DNA of 64,000 nucleotides from Acaryochloris sp. CCMEE 5410. Lineage in GTDB: Bacteria; Cyanobacteriota; Cyanobacteriia; Thermosynechococcales; Thermosynechococcaceae. Each line of letters begins with the position of its first letter. Within the stretch, counting starts at the first letter, position 1. Under the pieces are notes generated by a model. That model was not told where the DNA came from and did not search any database. It saw only the letters and a list, made by a program, of their open reading frames with translations. Where the stretch lies: assembly GCF_000238775.2 (NCBI RefSeq), contig NZ_AFEJ02000001.1:1798001-1862000 (forward strand), read 5' to 3'. Both the position numbers and the translations under genes were made by a program. Below are positions 25,274-35,060 of the stretch, in pieces.

Positions 25274-26254
25274 ATGAATAAAAAACGTCCCATTTATAAA
25301 ACCTTTTCCCGTCTACTCGTTGCGATCGCGCTCGTTGGTGTCCTAGTCTTCAGCAATGCCGATGCGGCCTTAGCAGCCCGCACGGGTGGTCGGATTAGCG
25401 GAGGGAGCTTCCGTCGTTCGGTACCGTCTCGCTCCTATCGCAGCAGCCCTTCCCGGGGCTATTCAGGTGGCTATTCTCGGGGCGGTTACGCTCGGGGTGG
25501 CTATGGCGGTGGATTTGGCTTTCCTTTTCTTATCCCCTTCTTTGGATTTGGCGGCGGTGGCTTATTTTCCATCCTGATCCTGATTGCCGTGGCTAACTTT
25601 TTGGTGTCTAGCTTCCGCAATATCGCTGGCGATGGAGAGGGCCTCAACTTAAGAGGCAACAGTTATGACCAAAACTCTGCCAACCCCTCTGTTACGGTCA
25701 ACAAAATTCAAGTGGGTTTATTAGCCGAAGCTCGAGGTCTGAAAGCGGACCTCGACCGGATTGCCCAAACTGGCAATACTGGATCTAGCGCAGGTCTCGC
25801 GAAGGTTCTGCAAGAAACAAATTTAGCCCTGTTACGCCACCCTGAATATTGGGTTTATGCCAGTGCTGAATCTGAACAAACCCGCCTTGTCTCTGCCGAG
25901 GCTAAATTTAACCATTTAGCCTTAACCGAGCGCAGCAAGTTCCAAGCGGAAACCTTGTCGAATGTGAAACAGCAGATCCAAGACACCAATGGCACATTAA
26001 CCAAGACAGCGGATGCCCTAACTCAAGCCCCTGGTGAATATATTGTCGTTACCCTAGTTGTAGCTGCTCAGGGTAAACAAAAGTTCCCAGATATTAAATC
26101 GGATCAGGATCTTCGCCAAGCCCTCAATCAAGTGGGGTCTGTGTCCAGTGACCAGCTCCTAGCCCTAGAAGTATTATGGACCCCCCAAGCGGAGTCCGAC
26201 ACCCTCAGTGCGGATGATTTAGTTGCGGCTTATCCCCACCTAAAAATGATTTAA
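25274..26254 (+). CDS. DUF1517 family membrane protein
   Basis: A 326-residue protein of the DUF1517 family, common in cyanobacteria and chloroplasts, role unsettled. Residues 1-37 are a signal or membrane segment ending ADAALAAR. A Gly/Arg/Ser/Tyr-rich low-complexity part (38-85, repeated GGYxRGG) follows, then a hydrophobic stretch (about 86-115) and a soluble C-terminal domain (VNKIQVGLLAEARGLKADLD onward). GTG at 25265 would add three residues, but the ATG at 25274 is preferred. Confidence 0.85.
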   Translation: MNKKRPIYKTFSRLLVAIALVGVLVFSNADAALAARTGGRISGGSFRRSVPSRSYRSSPSRGYSGGYSRGGYARGGYGGGFGFPFLIPFFGFGGGGLFSILILIAVANFLVSSFRNIAGDGEGLNLRGNSYDQNSANPSVTVNKIQVGLLAEARGLKADLDRIAQTGNTGSSAGLAKVLQETNLALLRHPEYWVYASAESEQTRLVSAEAKFNHLALTERSKFQAETLSNVKQQIQDTNGTLTKTADALTQAPGEYIVVTLVVAAQGKQKFPDIKSDQDLRQALNQVGSVSSDQLLALEVLWTPQAESDTLSADDLVAAYPHLKMI

Positions 26255-26291
26255 CCACGGGAATCTTCGACGGATACGGCACCTATATTTT

Positions 26292-27392
26292 TCATGGAGA
26301 CGCTTCGATCTGCTCAAGAATGAGCTGAGCGAAGCGCTCTGTGCTATTGGGGACCGCTAAGCTATAGGCTTTAGCTGCCATCTCTTCTAAAACGTGGGGT
26401 TCCTGTATCCATTGGAGCACCGTCTGTTTTAGCTGTTCTTCCGTCAGCTCATCCTGACGATACATCTCGGCTGCCCCCGCTTTCACAAAGGCGGCGGCAT
26501 TAAAGGCTTGATGGTCTTCTGCCGCATAAGGATAGGGGATCAGGAGGGCTGGCGTGGATGCGATCGCAAGTTCGCTTAAGGTCCCTGCACCCGCCCGACT
26601 AATGGCTAAATTAGCCCGCTGCAATAAACCAGCCATATTGTCGTAAAACGGCATGGACAGATAGTGGGGATGTTGAAAGGATTGCGCCTCAGGATCCTGA
26701 GTTCCCGTTAAATGGACGATCCAAGCCCCGATTTCTAACCAAGCAGGTGCACAGGCTCGCACCAATTTGTTAACGGAGACCGCCCCTTGACTACCACCCG
26801 CCACCACAATCAGCGTGGCCTCAGGCGGAATCGGTAAATCAAGTTCACAAGGGGTCAGAAACGCAGGACGGACAGGCGTGCCCACTACTACGGTTTTGTC
26901 CTTGGGCAGATAGGTTGTGGCATCTTCTAGCCCCAAACCCACCCCCGTGCAGATCGAACTGAGCCATCGGGTCACTTTCCCTGGAATAGCATTCGATTCA
27001 TGAATCACGCGCGGTAGTCCTAGGGACCAGGCGGCCAAAATGGCAGGGGCAGCGATATAGCCTCCTGTGGTGAGCACACCCTTAAAGTGGCCGCGCTTCA
27101 AAAGCTGACGGGTTTGCCAAACTGCCACGGCTAATTTCCCTAGGAGAATGGGGGTCTTTGGGCCTATCCGAGTTTGGAGTCCTTCAATGGGGACCGTGCG
27201 TAATGGATATTTTTTGGGAACGAGCTGGGTTTCTAATCGATTGCTTACCCCTAGCCACTCCAGTTGAAACTGTTTAGCTTCGAGAACTTCTGCCACTGCC
27301 AACGCGGGAAATAAATGCCCGCCTGTCCCGCTAGCAGCGATTAGGAATCGCTTGGGCTGTTCTGTTATGGCAACCGATTCGGAATTGCTCAC
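26292..27392 (-). CDS. murG: MurG, UDP-GlcNAc transferase of peptidoglycan synthesis
   Basis: Adds GlcNAc to lipid I on the cytoplasmic side of the membrane, forming lipid II. It has 366 residues of the GT28 family. The N-terminal acceptor loop is ASGTGGHLFPALAVAE; further motifs are TTGGYIAAPAILAAW, VVAGGSQGAVSVNKL, and the donor-site ISRAGAGTLSELAIASTPAL. It is a single gene here, convergent with the DUF1517 gene (37 bp gap). Confidence 0.96.
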   Translation of the reverse strand: MSNSESVAITEQPKRFLIAASGTGGHLFPALAVAEVLEAKQFQLEWLGVSNRLETQLVPKKYPLRTVPIEGLQTRIGPKTPILLGKLAVAVWQTRQLLKRGHFKGVLTTGGYIAAPAILAAWSLGLPRVIHESNAIPGKVTRWLSSICTGVGLGLEDATTYLPKDKTVVVGTPVRPAFLTPCELDLPIPPEATLIVVAGGSQGAVSVNKLVRACAPAWLEIGAWIVHLTGTQDPEAQSFQHPHYLSMPFYDNMAGLLQRANLAISRAGAGTLSELAIASTPALLIPYPYAAEDHQAFNAAAFVKAGAAEMYRQDELTEEQLKQTVLQWIQEPHVLEEMAAKAYSLAVPNSTERFAQLILEQIEASP

Positions 27393-27591
27393 TGTTGCTA
27401 TCCTTGTAGGTGGAAGTTGAAAATTCTAGCGTTTTCGCCTTCTATAGGAAAGTTAATCTAGAATTGAGATGCTACTTTCAGGGAAACGTGGCAAAGCGGA
27501 CCACTCGCTGGTGATGCTGCCTCTCCTAATCAGCTCGGGGAACCCTATTTGAAAGAGTGACTTGGTTCTTGTCATTACATACCACCATTCC

Positions 27592-28494
27592 ATGTACAAC
27601 TCTATCCGCATTTTGCAATCCGTTGCTTCTCAGTCTGGCCGCCCGTTGAATAGGGGCCGCCATGCTATGGGTCAGTTGGGGGTTGGATTGTCTACGGCCT
27701 GCCTATGTGCTTTAGGAATGGGGGGCTGGCCTAAGCTGGCCTATGCTGAAAGTGTGGCTCCAGACACAGCTCAGGTGGATACGGATGCTCCACCTGCCTT
27801 GACAGAACAGCTCGCTCAAGTCGATATGGCAGCGAACCAAAAAGATCTGGCCAAACTGCTTGGCTTTTACAGTTCCAATTTTACGAGTGGCGATGGCCTA
27901 AATCGGAAAACTTTGAAGCAGGTGATTGCCACTTTTTGGGAAGAGTACCAAGATTTATCCTATAAAACTGAGTTAGTCACCTGGGAGAAAACCCCTCAAG
28001 GCTATAACGTTGAGACCAAAACGACCATCACCGGTACTCAAACCCTGGATCAAGGTCCTGTGAAATTACACTCCACCCTGCAGTCCCGTCAACATTGGGT
28101 CGGACAGCAGATTACCAAGCAAGAGATTCTAGCTGAACAAAGCAAGCTGACTTCAGGACGGAAACCGCCTAAAGTGCAGGTCAACCTTCCCCAGGAAGTG
28201 GGAGTTGGCGAAAAATTTGAATTTGATGTGATTGTGGATGAGCCTCTGGGGGATAACCCATTATTGGGCTTAGCCTTAGAAGAATCGATCACCATGGAAA
28301 ACTATCTGAAGCAGCCCGAGCTTAAGCTAGAGCTGTTACCCGCTGGTGGTCTGTTTAAGGTAGGTACGGCAGGAAATAAACCCATGAGCGAGTGGATTTC
28401 TGCCATTTTGGTGCAAGATGGTGGCATGACGATTATCAGTCAGCGACTTAATGTCGTTCCGAAGAACAAATCGGCCGAACAGTCACGCAAGTAA
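27592..28494 (+). CDS. Secreted/NTF2-like hypothetical protein upstream of minC
   Basis: A 300-residue protein with a hydrophobic segment (about 25-50, VGLSTACLCALGMG) ending YAESV, so probably exported. Residues 70-180 resemble an SnoaL/NTF2-like domain (QKDLAKLLGFYSSNFTSGDG, LKQVIATFWEEYQDLSYKTE). The remainder is beta-rich. I do not know a function. It lies 12 bp before minC in the same direction and probably shares its transcript. A TTG at 27562 would add ten residues; the ATG at 27592 is preferred. Confidence 0.75.
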   Translation: MYNSIRILQSVASQSGRPLNRGRHAMGQLGVGLSTACLCALGMGGWPKLAYAESVAPDTAQVDTDAPPALTEQLAQVDMAANQKDLAKLLGFYSSNFTSGDGLNRKTLKQVIATFWEEYQDLSYKTELVTWEKTPQGYNVETKTTITGTQTLDQGPVKLHSTLQSRQHWVGQQITKQEILAEQSKLTSGRKPPKVQVNLPQEVGVGEKFEFDVIVDEPLGDNPLLGLALEESITMENYLKQPELKLELLPAGGLFKVGTAGNKPMSEWISAILVQDGGMTIISQRLNVVPKNKSAEQSRK

Positions 28495-28506
28495 AAAAGG
28501 GCGTTT

Positions 28507-29322
28507 ATGGAACCAGAACGGCTTAGGGCTTCACTTGCCGCTACTTCTCCCCCAAACAGTGAATCAGAATCTGAACAGGAGTCGCCTCGGGTTGCCGAAG
28601 TTCAACTCCATATGGAAGCTGAAGATGGCAAGTTATTGCTCTACTTACCGGCTCCCAGTGAAACTACCCTGGAATGGGCAGACTTACTGAAAGAAGTGAA
28701 AAAGCAGTTGGAGGCTGGTGAGCGATTTTGGCCTCCAAACACCTTGGTGGAGCTGGTCACCGGCGATCGCCTCCTCGATCATCGGCAGTTGCAGCTCATT
28801 GTCAATGCATTAGGGGCCGCTAAGTTACATCTCACTCGCATTCACACTAAGCGTCGACAAACGGCGGTCGCCGCTGCAACCTCGGGCTATTCCATTGAAC
28901 AGCAAGCTCATATCTTGCCTATGGCCCAGTCCACGATTGCTCAGTTCACGTTAGATAATGAGAAGAAGGATTCAGCTCCCCTTTATTTACAAACCACCCT
29001 ACGCTCGGGAGCCGAAATTCGTCACCCCGGAACGGTGGTGATTATGGGAGATTTAAATCCTGGCAGCTCAATTGTTGCGGATGGTGACATTCTCGTTTGG
29101 GGACGTCTGCGGGGCATTACCCATGCAGGGGCGAGTGGCAATGAACAAAGTCAAATCATGGCTCTTCAGATGGAACCCACGCAATTGCGAATTGCAGATT
29201 GGGTGGCTCGAGCACCGGAATCTTCCCCGGATCAGTTTTATCCGGAGGTGGCCTATATTGCAAGTGATGGGATCCAGATTGCCCGGGCTGCTGACTTTAG
29301 CAAAAATATGATCCAACCCTAG
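28507..29322 (+). CDS. minC: Septum site-determining protein MinC
   Basis: The FtsZ antagonist that blocks division near the poles, acting with MinD at the membrane. It has 271 residues. The N-terminal part (about 30-110) is the FtsZ-inhibiting domain after a Glu/Ser-rich leader. The C-terminal beta-helix (about 160-265) shows the family signature LRSGAEIRHPGTVVIMGDLN, then SIVADGDILVWGRLRGITHA. It is the first gene of minCDE. Confidence 0.95.
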   Translation: MEPERLRASLAATSPPNSESESEQESPRVAEVQLHMEAEDGKLLLYLPAPSETTLEWADLLKEVKKQLEAGERFWPPNTLVELVTGDRLLDHRQLQLIVNALGAAKLHLTRIHTKRRQTAVAAATSGYSIEQQAHILPMAQSTIAQFTLDNEKKDSAPLYLQTTLRSGAEIRHPGTVVIMGDLNPGSSIVADGDILVWGRLRGITHAGASGNEQSQIMALQMEPTQLRIADWVARAPESSPDQFYPEVAYIASDGIQIARAADFSKNMIQP

Positions 29323-29398
29323 CGAAATCACAAAATTGATATACACTATAAATCATTTGTTTGGCTGAGTTGACGAAAGTTGTAACGCTCTCTGTTAT

Positions 29399-30196
29399 AT
29401 GGGTCGAATTATAGTTATTACCTCTGGCAAAGGTGGGGTGGGTAAAACCACTTGTTCAGCCAATTTAGGAATGGCTTTAGCAAAGCTAAACCATTCGGTC
29501 GCGCTCATAGACGCTGACTTTGGATTGCGCAACCTTGATTTGTTGCTAGGTTTAGAAAACCGTGTCGTTTATACAGCTCTTGAGGTCTTGGCTGGGCAAT
29601 GTCGCTTAGAGCAAGCCCTGGTTAAAGACAAGCGCCTCCATGATTTGGTGCTTCTACCGGCGGCCCAAAATCGCAACAAAGATGCCGTCACGCCAGAGCA
29701 GATGAAGCAGCTCGCTTATGCGTTGACGAAAAAATATGATTTTGTCTTGATCGACTGCCCAGCAGGGATTGAGATGGGGTTTCAGAATGCGATCGCAGCT
29801 GCAGACGAAGCCTTAATTGTGACGACTCCTGAAATTTCCGCCGTTCGAGATGCCGACCGAGTGGTGGGGTTACTTGAAGCGCACCATGTCAAAACCATCA
29901 ATTTGATTGTGAATCGCATCCGACCCGCTATGGTGCAAGCCAATGACATGATGTCGGTCCAAGATGTCCAAGAAATTCTAGCGATTCCTCTCATCGGCAT
30001 GATTCCCGATGATGAGCAGGTGATTGTGGCGACCAACCGTGGGGAACCCTTAGTACTATCAGAGAACTTTTCTCTTAGCGGTATGGCTCTGCAAAATATT
30101 GCTCAGCGGATTGAAGGAAAAGACATCGATTTCTTAGATCTCAATGCCCCCTACGATACGCTTTTCTCGCGGGTTAAACGTTTCTTTAAACGGTAA
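29399..30196 (+). CDS. minD: Septum site-determining ATPase MinD
   Basis: A membrane-cycling ATPase that brings MinC to the membrane. It has 265 residues with the deviant Walker A SGKGGVGKTTCSANLG at residue 8, switch motifs IDADFGLRNLDLLLG and LIDCPAGIEMGF, and a C-terminal amphipathic membrane anchor (LFSRVKRFFKR). The ATG at 29399 is family-typical (MGRIIVITSGKGG). It lies 76 bp after minC. Confidence 0.97.
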   Translation: MGRIIVITSGKGGVGKTTCSANLGMALAKLNHSVALIDADFGLRNLDLLLGLENRVVYTALEVLAGQCRLEQALVKDKRLHDLVLLPAAQNRNKDAVTPEQMKQLAYALTKKYDFVLIDCPAGIEMGFQNAIAAADEALIVTTPEISAVRDADRVVGLLEAHHVKTINLIVNRIRPAMVQANDMMSVQDVQEILAIPLIGMIPDDEQVIVATNRGEPLVLSENFSLSGMALQNIAQRIEGKDIDFLDLNAPYDTLFSRVKRFFKR

Positions 30197-30298
30197 TTCT
30201 TTGCATATCCTCATATCCTCCAGCACATCAGCCAAGCTACACGTCATACTGTAGCCATTACCTCTAACTGTGGACGTTCACGCTTACGTTGAAATTCT

Positions 30299-30706
30299 AT
30301 GATTAGCGATTTTCTCGAACGGCTTTTTCTCGGCCAAGACATGACGACTAGTCGTGATGATGTCAAAAGTCGGCTCAAAATTGTCTTAGCCCATGATCGA
30401 GCTAACCTGCCGCCAGAGCTGATGGAATCGATGCGTCGAGAAATTTTGGAAGTGGTTTCTCGCTATGTGGAGATCGATACAGAGGGGCTCAATTTTAGTC
30501 TGGAATCTGATCAGCGGGCAACGGCCTTAATCGCCAATTTACCGATCCGTCGTATCAAATTTGAGCCCGATGCTCAAACTTCATTAGAATTAGAAGATAC
30601 TCCTGAGCTTGGTGAACCCCCACTAGAGGCACCAGCACCAAGGCTATCAGATGCTGCATCGTCTTATGAGTCTCCCCCTAAGCCCGACATCGACTTGTCT
30701 TTGTAA
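30299..30706 (+). CDS. minE: Cell division topological specificity factor MinE
   Basis: Stimulates MinD ATPase and drives it off the membrane. It has 135 residues, longer than the E. coli protein (88). The N-terminal amphipathic segment [13 protein letters not shown] and the MinD-contact region [20 protein letters not shown] are present, then the dimerisation part [20 protein letters not shown]. The last 35 residues are a Pro/Glu-rich tail common in cyanobacteria. It lies 102 bp after minD. Confidence 0.95.
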   Translation: MISDFLERLFLGQDMTTSRDDVKSRLKIVLAHDRANLPPELMESMRREILEVVSRYVEIDTEGLNFSLESDQRATALIANLPIRRIKFEPDAQTSLELEDTPELGEPPLEAPAPRLSDAASSYESPPKPDIDLSL

Positions 30707-30994
30707 TTGAGGTTGAGGATTGAAAGTTGCATCACATAATGCGGTCCCACCTCTTCTGAATCCATCATCCATATCTTGCCTAACTTTTTCTTCTCCTACC
30801 AGTTGCTGAACTGAAACATTTTTGAAGGAAATGCTTGAAGCGGTAGGCTGAAACGCAATTATCTTTTATTTCCAAAAAATTAGAGACAAAGTACCCTAAG
30901 CTATACTCAGGCCCTTGCCCCAACATTTCGACTTCAGGGTGAATAGGGACGGTTTTACCTCTCTATAATTTGGACATAAACACTTTTGCGGTTG

Positions 30995-32386
30995 ATGCTC
31001 ATGGGATCTCCCAAACAGACGATAACTTCTTATAAAGGCAAATCGTTGCAGCATCTTCCCGGACGGTTAGGTCGTTCCATCCGCTGGTTATCTCCTGGAC
31101 TAGCGATTAAACGGTGGTTATTTTTAAGCGCCATCGGTGTCCTCTTAACGAGTCTGGGATTAGCCATCCTAGTCCGTTTAACCCCCATTTTCTATGTTAT
31201 TCAGTTTCTAGAATCTGCACTCCGGTTCTTTGCCCAAGTCTTACCCAGACAGATCAGTGGCCCTCTCGTAATCGTATTGGGCTTATTTTTAGTGTGGTGG
31301 GGGCAAACCCGGACATTGGGGTCCATTACGGAAGTCTTAATTCCAGATAGCCAAGAAGAGGTTGTGGATCGCCTTCTTGTCCATCGCCGCTTGAATCGAG
31401 GTCCCAAAATTGTGGTGGTTGGGGGCGGAACCGGCTTGTCTACGTTGCTTCGAGGCTTGAAGTCTTATAGCTCAAATATCACAGCCATCGTTACGGTGGC
31501 GGATGATGGTGGCTCGTCAGGACGCCTAAGACGTGAAATTGGGGGTCTGCCCCCAGGGGATCTGCGTAACTGCATTGCCGCTTTAGCCGACCAAGAAAAA
31601 TTGATCACAGCGCTATTCCAATATCGGTTTAAAGCAGGAGATGGACTAGCTGGCCATAGCTTTGGCAACTTGTTCCTAACAGCCATGAGTGAGATTACCG
31701 ATAGTTGGGAACAAGCCATTGCCGCCAGTTCCCAAGTGTTAGCCGTCCGGGGTCAGGTATTACCTGCCACCCTCAGCGACGTGAGCCTCTGGGCAGATTT
31801 AGAAGATGGTCGCTGTATTGAGGGAGAATCCAATATTACGGCTGCGGGAGGCAGAATTATTCGTGTGGGCTGCACACCAGAGCGTCCGCCTGCTTTGCCT
31901 AAAGCCATTCGAGCGATTATTGATGCCGATCTCATCATTCTCGGCCCTGGAAGTCTCTATACCAGCGTTGTCCCTAATCTACTGGTGCCAGAAATTGTTG
32001 AGGCGATTGCCCGTCGAACGGTGCCTCGGATCTATGTCTGCAATATTATGAGTCAGCCTGGAGAAACGGATGGCTACACCGTTGCCGATCACATTAAGGC
32101 CCTCGATGCGACCTGCGGTAAGCGAGTCTTTGATGCCGTGCTAGTGCAAAAAAAATTACCCTCTTCCATGGCCCTAGCTCGCTATATGCAAGAAAATGCC
32201 CATCCCATCGTGATAGACCGTGAAATGCTGATGCGGCTGGGGTGTCGGGTGATTCTGGCCAATGTTATGGATGAAGATCAAAATACCAAGTATGTTCGCC
32301 ATAGTCCCGAGCGCTTGGCACGGGTTTTACTGCGATGGTATGGGCGAGTCAACCGGATGGAACACCCCACCCATGCATCAAGATAG
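30995..32386 (+). CDS. YvcK/CofD-like protein with N-terminal membrane helices
   Basis: A gluconeogenesis-factor (YvcK) relative of the CofD fold. Two hydrophobic helices (about 40-65 and 80-105) precede the domain, which starts at [20 protein letters not shown]. Other signature segments are [20 protein letters not shown] and [29 protein letters not shown], and [19 protein letters not shown]. YvcK in Bacillus and mycobacteria binds UDP-sugars and affects cell wall synthesis; the same is possible here. Several starts lie close together (TTG 30986, ATG 30995, ATG 31001). Confidence 0.88.
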   Translation: MLMGSPKQTITSYKGKSLQHLPGRLGRSIRWLSPGLAIKRWLFLSAIGVLLTSLGLAILVRLTPIFYVIQFLESALRFFAQVLPRQISGPLVIVLGLFLVWWGQTRTLGSITEVLIPDSQEEVVDRLLVHRRLNRGPKIVVVGGGTGLSTLLRGLKSYSSNITAIVTVADDGGSSGRLRREIGGLPPGDLRNCIAALADQEKLITALFQYRFKAGDGLAGHSFGNLFLTAMSEITDSWEQAIAASSQVLAVRGQVLPATLSDVSLWADLEDGRCIEGESNITAAGGRIIRVGCTPERPPALPKAIRAIIDADLIILGPGSLYTSVVPNLLVPEIVEAIARRTVPRIYVCNIMSQPGETDGYTVADHIKALDATCGKRVFDAVLVQKKLPSSMALARYMQENAHPIVIDREMLMRLGCRVILANVMDEDQNTKYVRHSPERLARVLLRWYGRVNRMEHPTHASR

Positions 32387-32492
32387 AAAATTGTATGTTT
32401 CTATCTATTCAATTGGGGCCGTCATTCTTTACTATTATTTAATACTCTCGGTCAATGGCCGTCGTCCCGTCTGCCCTTCCTAACGAAAATTT

Positions 32493-34082
32493 ATGACTCT
32501 TGGTTATCTTGCCCTGGTACTTCATGCTCATCTTCCCTTTGTTCGTCACCCTGAAAGTGATTTTGTCCTAGAGGAAGAGTGGCTATTTGAGGCGATTACT
32601 GAAACCTATATCCCTTTACTCCAGGTCTTCTCAGGATTAAAGCGAGATGGGATTGATTTCAAAATCACCATGAGCATGACCCCTCCTTTGGTGTCTATGC
32701 TGCAAGATCCCCTTCTCCAAGATCGATACGATGAACATCTCGCCAAATTAGAAGAACTGGCCACCCTAGAGGTTGAGCGAAATGTTCACAATAGCCATAT
32801 CCGCTATTTGGCCGAGCACTATGTCAATGAATTTCATACAGTGCGAGAGGTATGGGAGAACTACAATCGCGATGTAGTGTCAGCCTTTAAACAGTTTCAA
32901 GACACGAATAACCTAGAAATTATTACCTGCGGGGCCACCCACGGTTATTTACCGTTGATGAAAATGTATCCTCAGGCGGTTTGGGCTCAACTACAGGTCG
33001 CTTGCGAGCATTACGAAGAGACGTTTGGACGCCCCCCTAAGGGGATTTGGCTACCGGAATGCGCTTATTTCGAAGGGCTGGAGCGAATGCTAGCCGATGC
33101 CGGGCTGCGCTACTTCCTGATGGATGGTCATGGCTTACTCTATGCCAGACCTCGCCCCCGCTTTGGCACCTATGCACCTATTTTTACAGAAACAGGGGTG
33201 GCTGCTTTTGGCCGTGATCATGAATCCTCCCAGCAAGTGTGGTCCTCCGAAGTGGGTTATCCGGGAGCGCCTGAATATCGAGAGTTTTATAAAGATCTTG
33301 GCTGGGAAGCAGAGTACGAATATATCAAGCCCTACATTATGCCCAATGGCCAGCGCAAAAATGTCGGGATAAAGTATCACAAAATTACGGGCCGCGGTGG
33401 GGGCCTATCCGATAAGGCGCTTTATGATCCCTATTGGGCGCGGGAAAAAGCGGCAGAACATGCTCATAACTTTATGTTTAACCGGGAGCAGCAAATCAGA
33501 AATTTGCATGGGATGATGCAGCGCCCACCCATTGTGGTTTCCCCCTACGATGCCGAACTCTATGGTCACTGGTGGTATGAGGGGCCTTGGTTTATTGACT
33601 ATCTATTCCGAAAGTCCTGGCATGATCAACAGACCTATGAAATGACTCACTTGGCGGATTACTTAAAAGCGCAGCCAAATCAACAAGTCTGTCGTCCCTC
33701 CCAGTCCAGTTGGGGTTATAAGGGATTTCATGAGTACTGGCTCAATGAGACCAATGCCTGGATTTATCCCCATCTCCATAAGGCTGCCGAACGGATGATT
33801 GAATTGGCTAAGTTGGAGCCTGAAGATGATCTGCAATGGCGAGCCTTAAATCAAGCGGCCCGAGAGCTTTTGTTGGCTCAGTCTTCTGACTGGGCATTTA
33901 TCATGCGGACTGGAACTATGGTTCCCTATGCGGTCCGCCGGACTCGGTCCCATTTGGCCCGATTCCAACATCTCTACCATGAAATTAAAAAGCAACAGGT
34001 AGATAGTGGATGGCTGGAGAAAGTAGAAGTCATGGATAACATCTTTCCCAACATTAACTATCGAGTCTATCGCCCCCTCTAG
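32493..34082 (+). CDS. Glycoside hydrolase family 57, 1,4-alpha-glucan branching enzyme type
   Basis: A 529-residue GH57 enzyme. The family start is YLALVLHAHLPFVRHPE. The catalytic nucleophile Glu is in GIWLPECAYFEG near residue 185, and the acid Asp is in PYDAELYGHWWYEGP near 355. The C-terminal helical part (DUF1957) from about 425 contains SSDWAFIMRTGT. This layout matches GH57 branching enzymes that add alpha-1,6 links in glycogen, rather than GH57 amylases. It ends 4 bp into the convergent permease gene. Cyanobacteria usually also have a GH13 GlgB. Confidence 0.88.
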   Translation: MTLGYLALVLHAHLPFVRHPESDFVLEEEWLFEAITETYIPLLQVFSGLKRDGIDFKITMSMTPPLVSMLQDPLLQDRYDEHLAKLEELATLEVERNVHNSHIRYLAEHYVNEFHTVREVWENYNRDVVSAFKQFQDTNNLEIITCGATHGYLPLMKMYPQAVWAQLQVACEHYEETFGRPPKGIWLPECAYFEGLERMLADAGLRYFLMDGHGLLYARPRPRFGTYAPIFTETGVAAFGRDHESSQQVWSSEVGYPGAPEYREFYKDLGWEAEYEYIKPYIMPNGQRKNVGIKYHKITGRGGGLSDKALYDPYWAREKAAEHAHNFMFNREQQIRNLHGMMQRPPIVVSPYDAELYGHWWYEGPWFIDYLFRKSWHDQQTYEMTHLADYLKAQPNQQVCRPSQSSWGYKGFHEYWLNETNAWIYPHLHKAAERMIELAKLEPEDDLQWRALNQAARELLLAQSSDWAFIMRTGTMVPYAVRRTRSHLARFQHLYHEIKKQQVDSGWLEKVEVMDNIFPNINYRVYRPL

Positions 34083-34852
34083 AATTCTCGATTGGTAAAA
34101 ATAATGGTGGAGATGGCTAGGAGTAAGGTGATATACACGATGCCATAGACCGCGTTCATGGCCATTTGTGAAGGCGGAATGGTGATGATATGAACTGCCT
34201 GATTTTTTAGGTCTAAGCGTGATAAATCAGGAAAAATAAGGTAAATCACCTTGGCAATCTGCTGTACACTTTCAGATTTAATCGATTCGCTGAGCTTAAG
34301 CAGGTTTTGGCTGAAGTGACCCATGAAATATACGGCAAAAGTAAGAACAGTCCCCATTAAAGAACTTGTAAATGCACCGAACAGAATGGAAACGGCTGCA
34401 ATCAAAGCCATCTCCAAAATCAAGAAGCTACTGCTCAGGAGAATATTATTGAATTCGAAAGCAAACTGCTGCCAGCTGAGTACACTCACTAAAATCGCCG
34501 TCATAATGGCAATTAAAAGAGTCAACACCCCTGACAACCCGATATGCTTCCCGAGAACAAATTCAGTGCGACTGAGGGGTTTAGCCAGCAAAATTAATGC
34601 AGTTCGCTTTTCGACTTCTTTGTTAATTAATCCACCGCCTTCAAATGCGGCCACGGCTAGGGCCAATAGACTAATGCTGGCCAGTCCTACATCAATGCTG
34701 ATTTTTGCCTCGGTGCCAGCAGAGACCTCACCTAGGAATAAAATCACTAAAACCAGGCCAATGGCATATAGCGCAGCTAGATAGAGAACGCGATCGCGGA
34801 AAATATCTCGAAATACATTGGATGCAATCACTGCAATTCGTTGAGGATTCAT
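34079..34852 (-). CDS. ABC-2 type transporter permease
   Basis: A 257-residue membrane protein with six predicted helices, of the ABC-2 exporter permease kind (ABC2_membrane_2/NosY-like). Features are VFRDIFRDRVLYLAALYAIG at the start, NKEVEKRTALILLAKPLSRTEFVLGKHIG after helix 2, and ending IIFTNREF. It needs an ATPase partner, and none lies nearby. The start ATG follows the stop of a 44-codon ORF by 2 bp, so the two are probably coupled. Confidence 0.85.
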   Translation of the reverse strand: MNPQRIAVIASNVFRDIFRDRVLYLAALYAIGLVLVILFLGEVSAGTEAKISIDVGLASISLLALAVAAFEGGGLINKEVEKRTALILLAKPLSRTEFVLGKHIGLSGVLTLLIAIMTAILVSVLSWQQFAFEFNNILLSSSFLILEMALIAAVSILFGAFTSSLMGTVLTFAVYFMGHFSQNLLKLSESIKSESVQQIAKVIYLIFPDLSRLDLKNQAVHIITIPPSQMAMNAVYGIVYITLLLAISTIIFTNREF

Positions 34853-34854
34853 CG

Positions 34855-34989
34855 TTAGGCACTTAACTCTTCCAACCTACTTCTCATAGTACCCAGCTGA
34901 TTGGAGGAAATATTCGCTGAATTTAATTCATCTCTGAAGGCATCAATCTCTTGATGGAGTAATACTGCCTCTTGGAGATGGGATAGCAT
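34855..34989 (-). CDS. Small coiled-coil protein upstream of the ABC-2 permease
   Basis: A 44-codon ORF with ATG at 34989. It starts MLSHLQEAVLLHQEIDAFRD and ends MRSRLEELSA, an amphipathic, Glu/Leu-rich helix. It stops (TAA) 2 bp before the ATG of the ABC-2 permease, a typical operon spacing. The frame is open back to a stop near 35010, so this may be the whole protein or the tail of a longer gene shortened by change around the IS1-type insertion, whose edge is about 70 bp away. Confidence 0.45.
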   Translation of the reverse strand: MLSHLQEAVLLHQEIDAFRDELNSANISSNQLGTMRSRLEELSA

Positions 34990-35060
34990 GCCCGTGAACC
35001 TCACGCACCTGTAAAAAAGCAATCATGAAATATCTGTTTTCAAGAGATCTGACGGACTGT

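Noticed and set aside
34323-34784. 153-codon ORF opposite the ABC-2 permease
   Set aside because: Antisense shadow of a membrane protein; no start context or domain.
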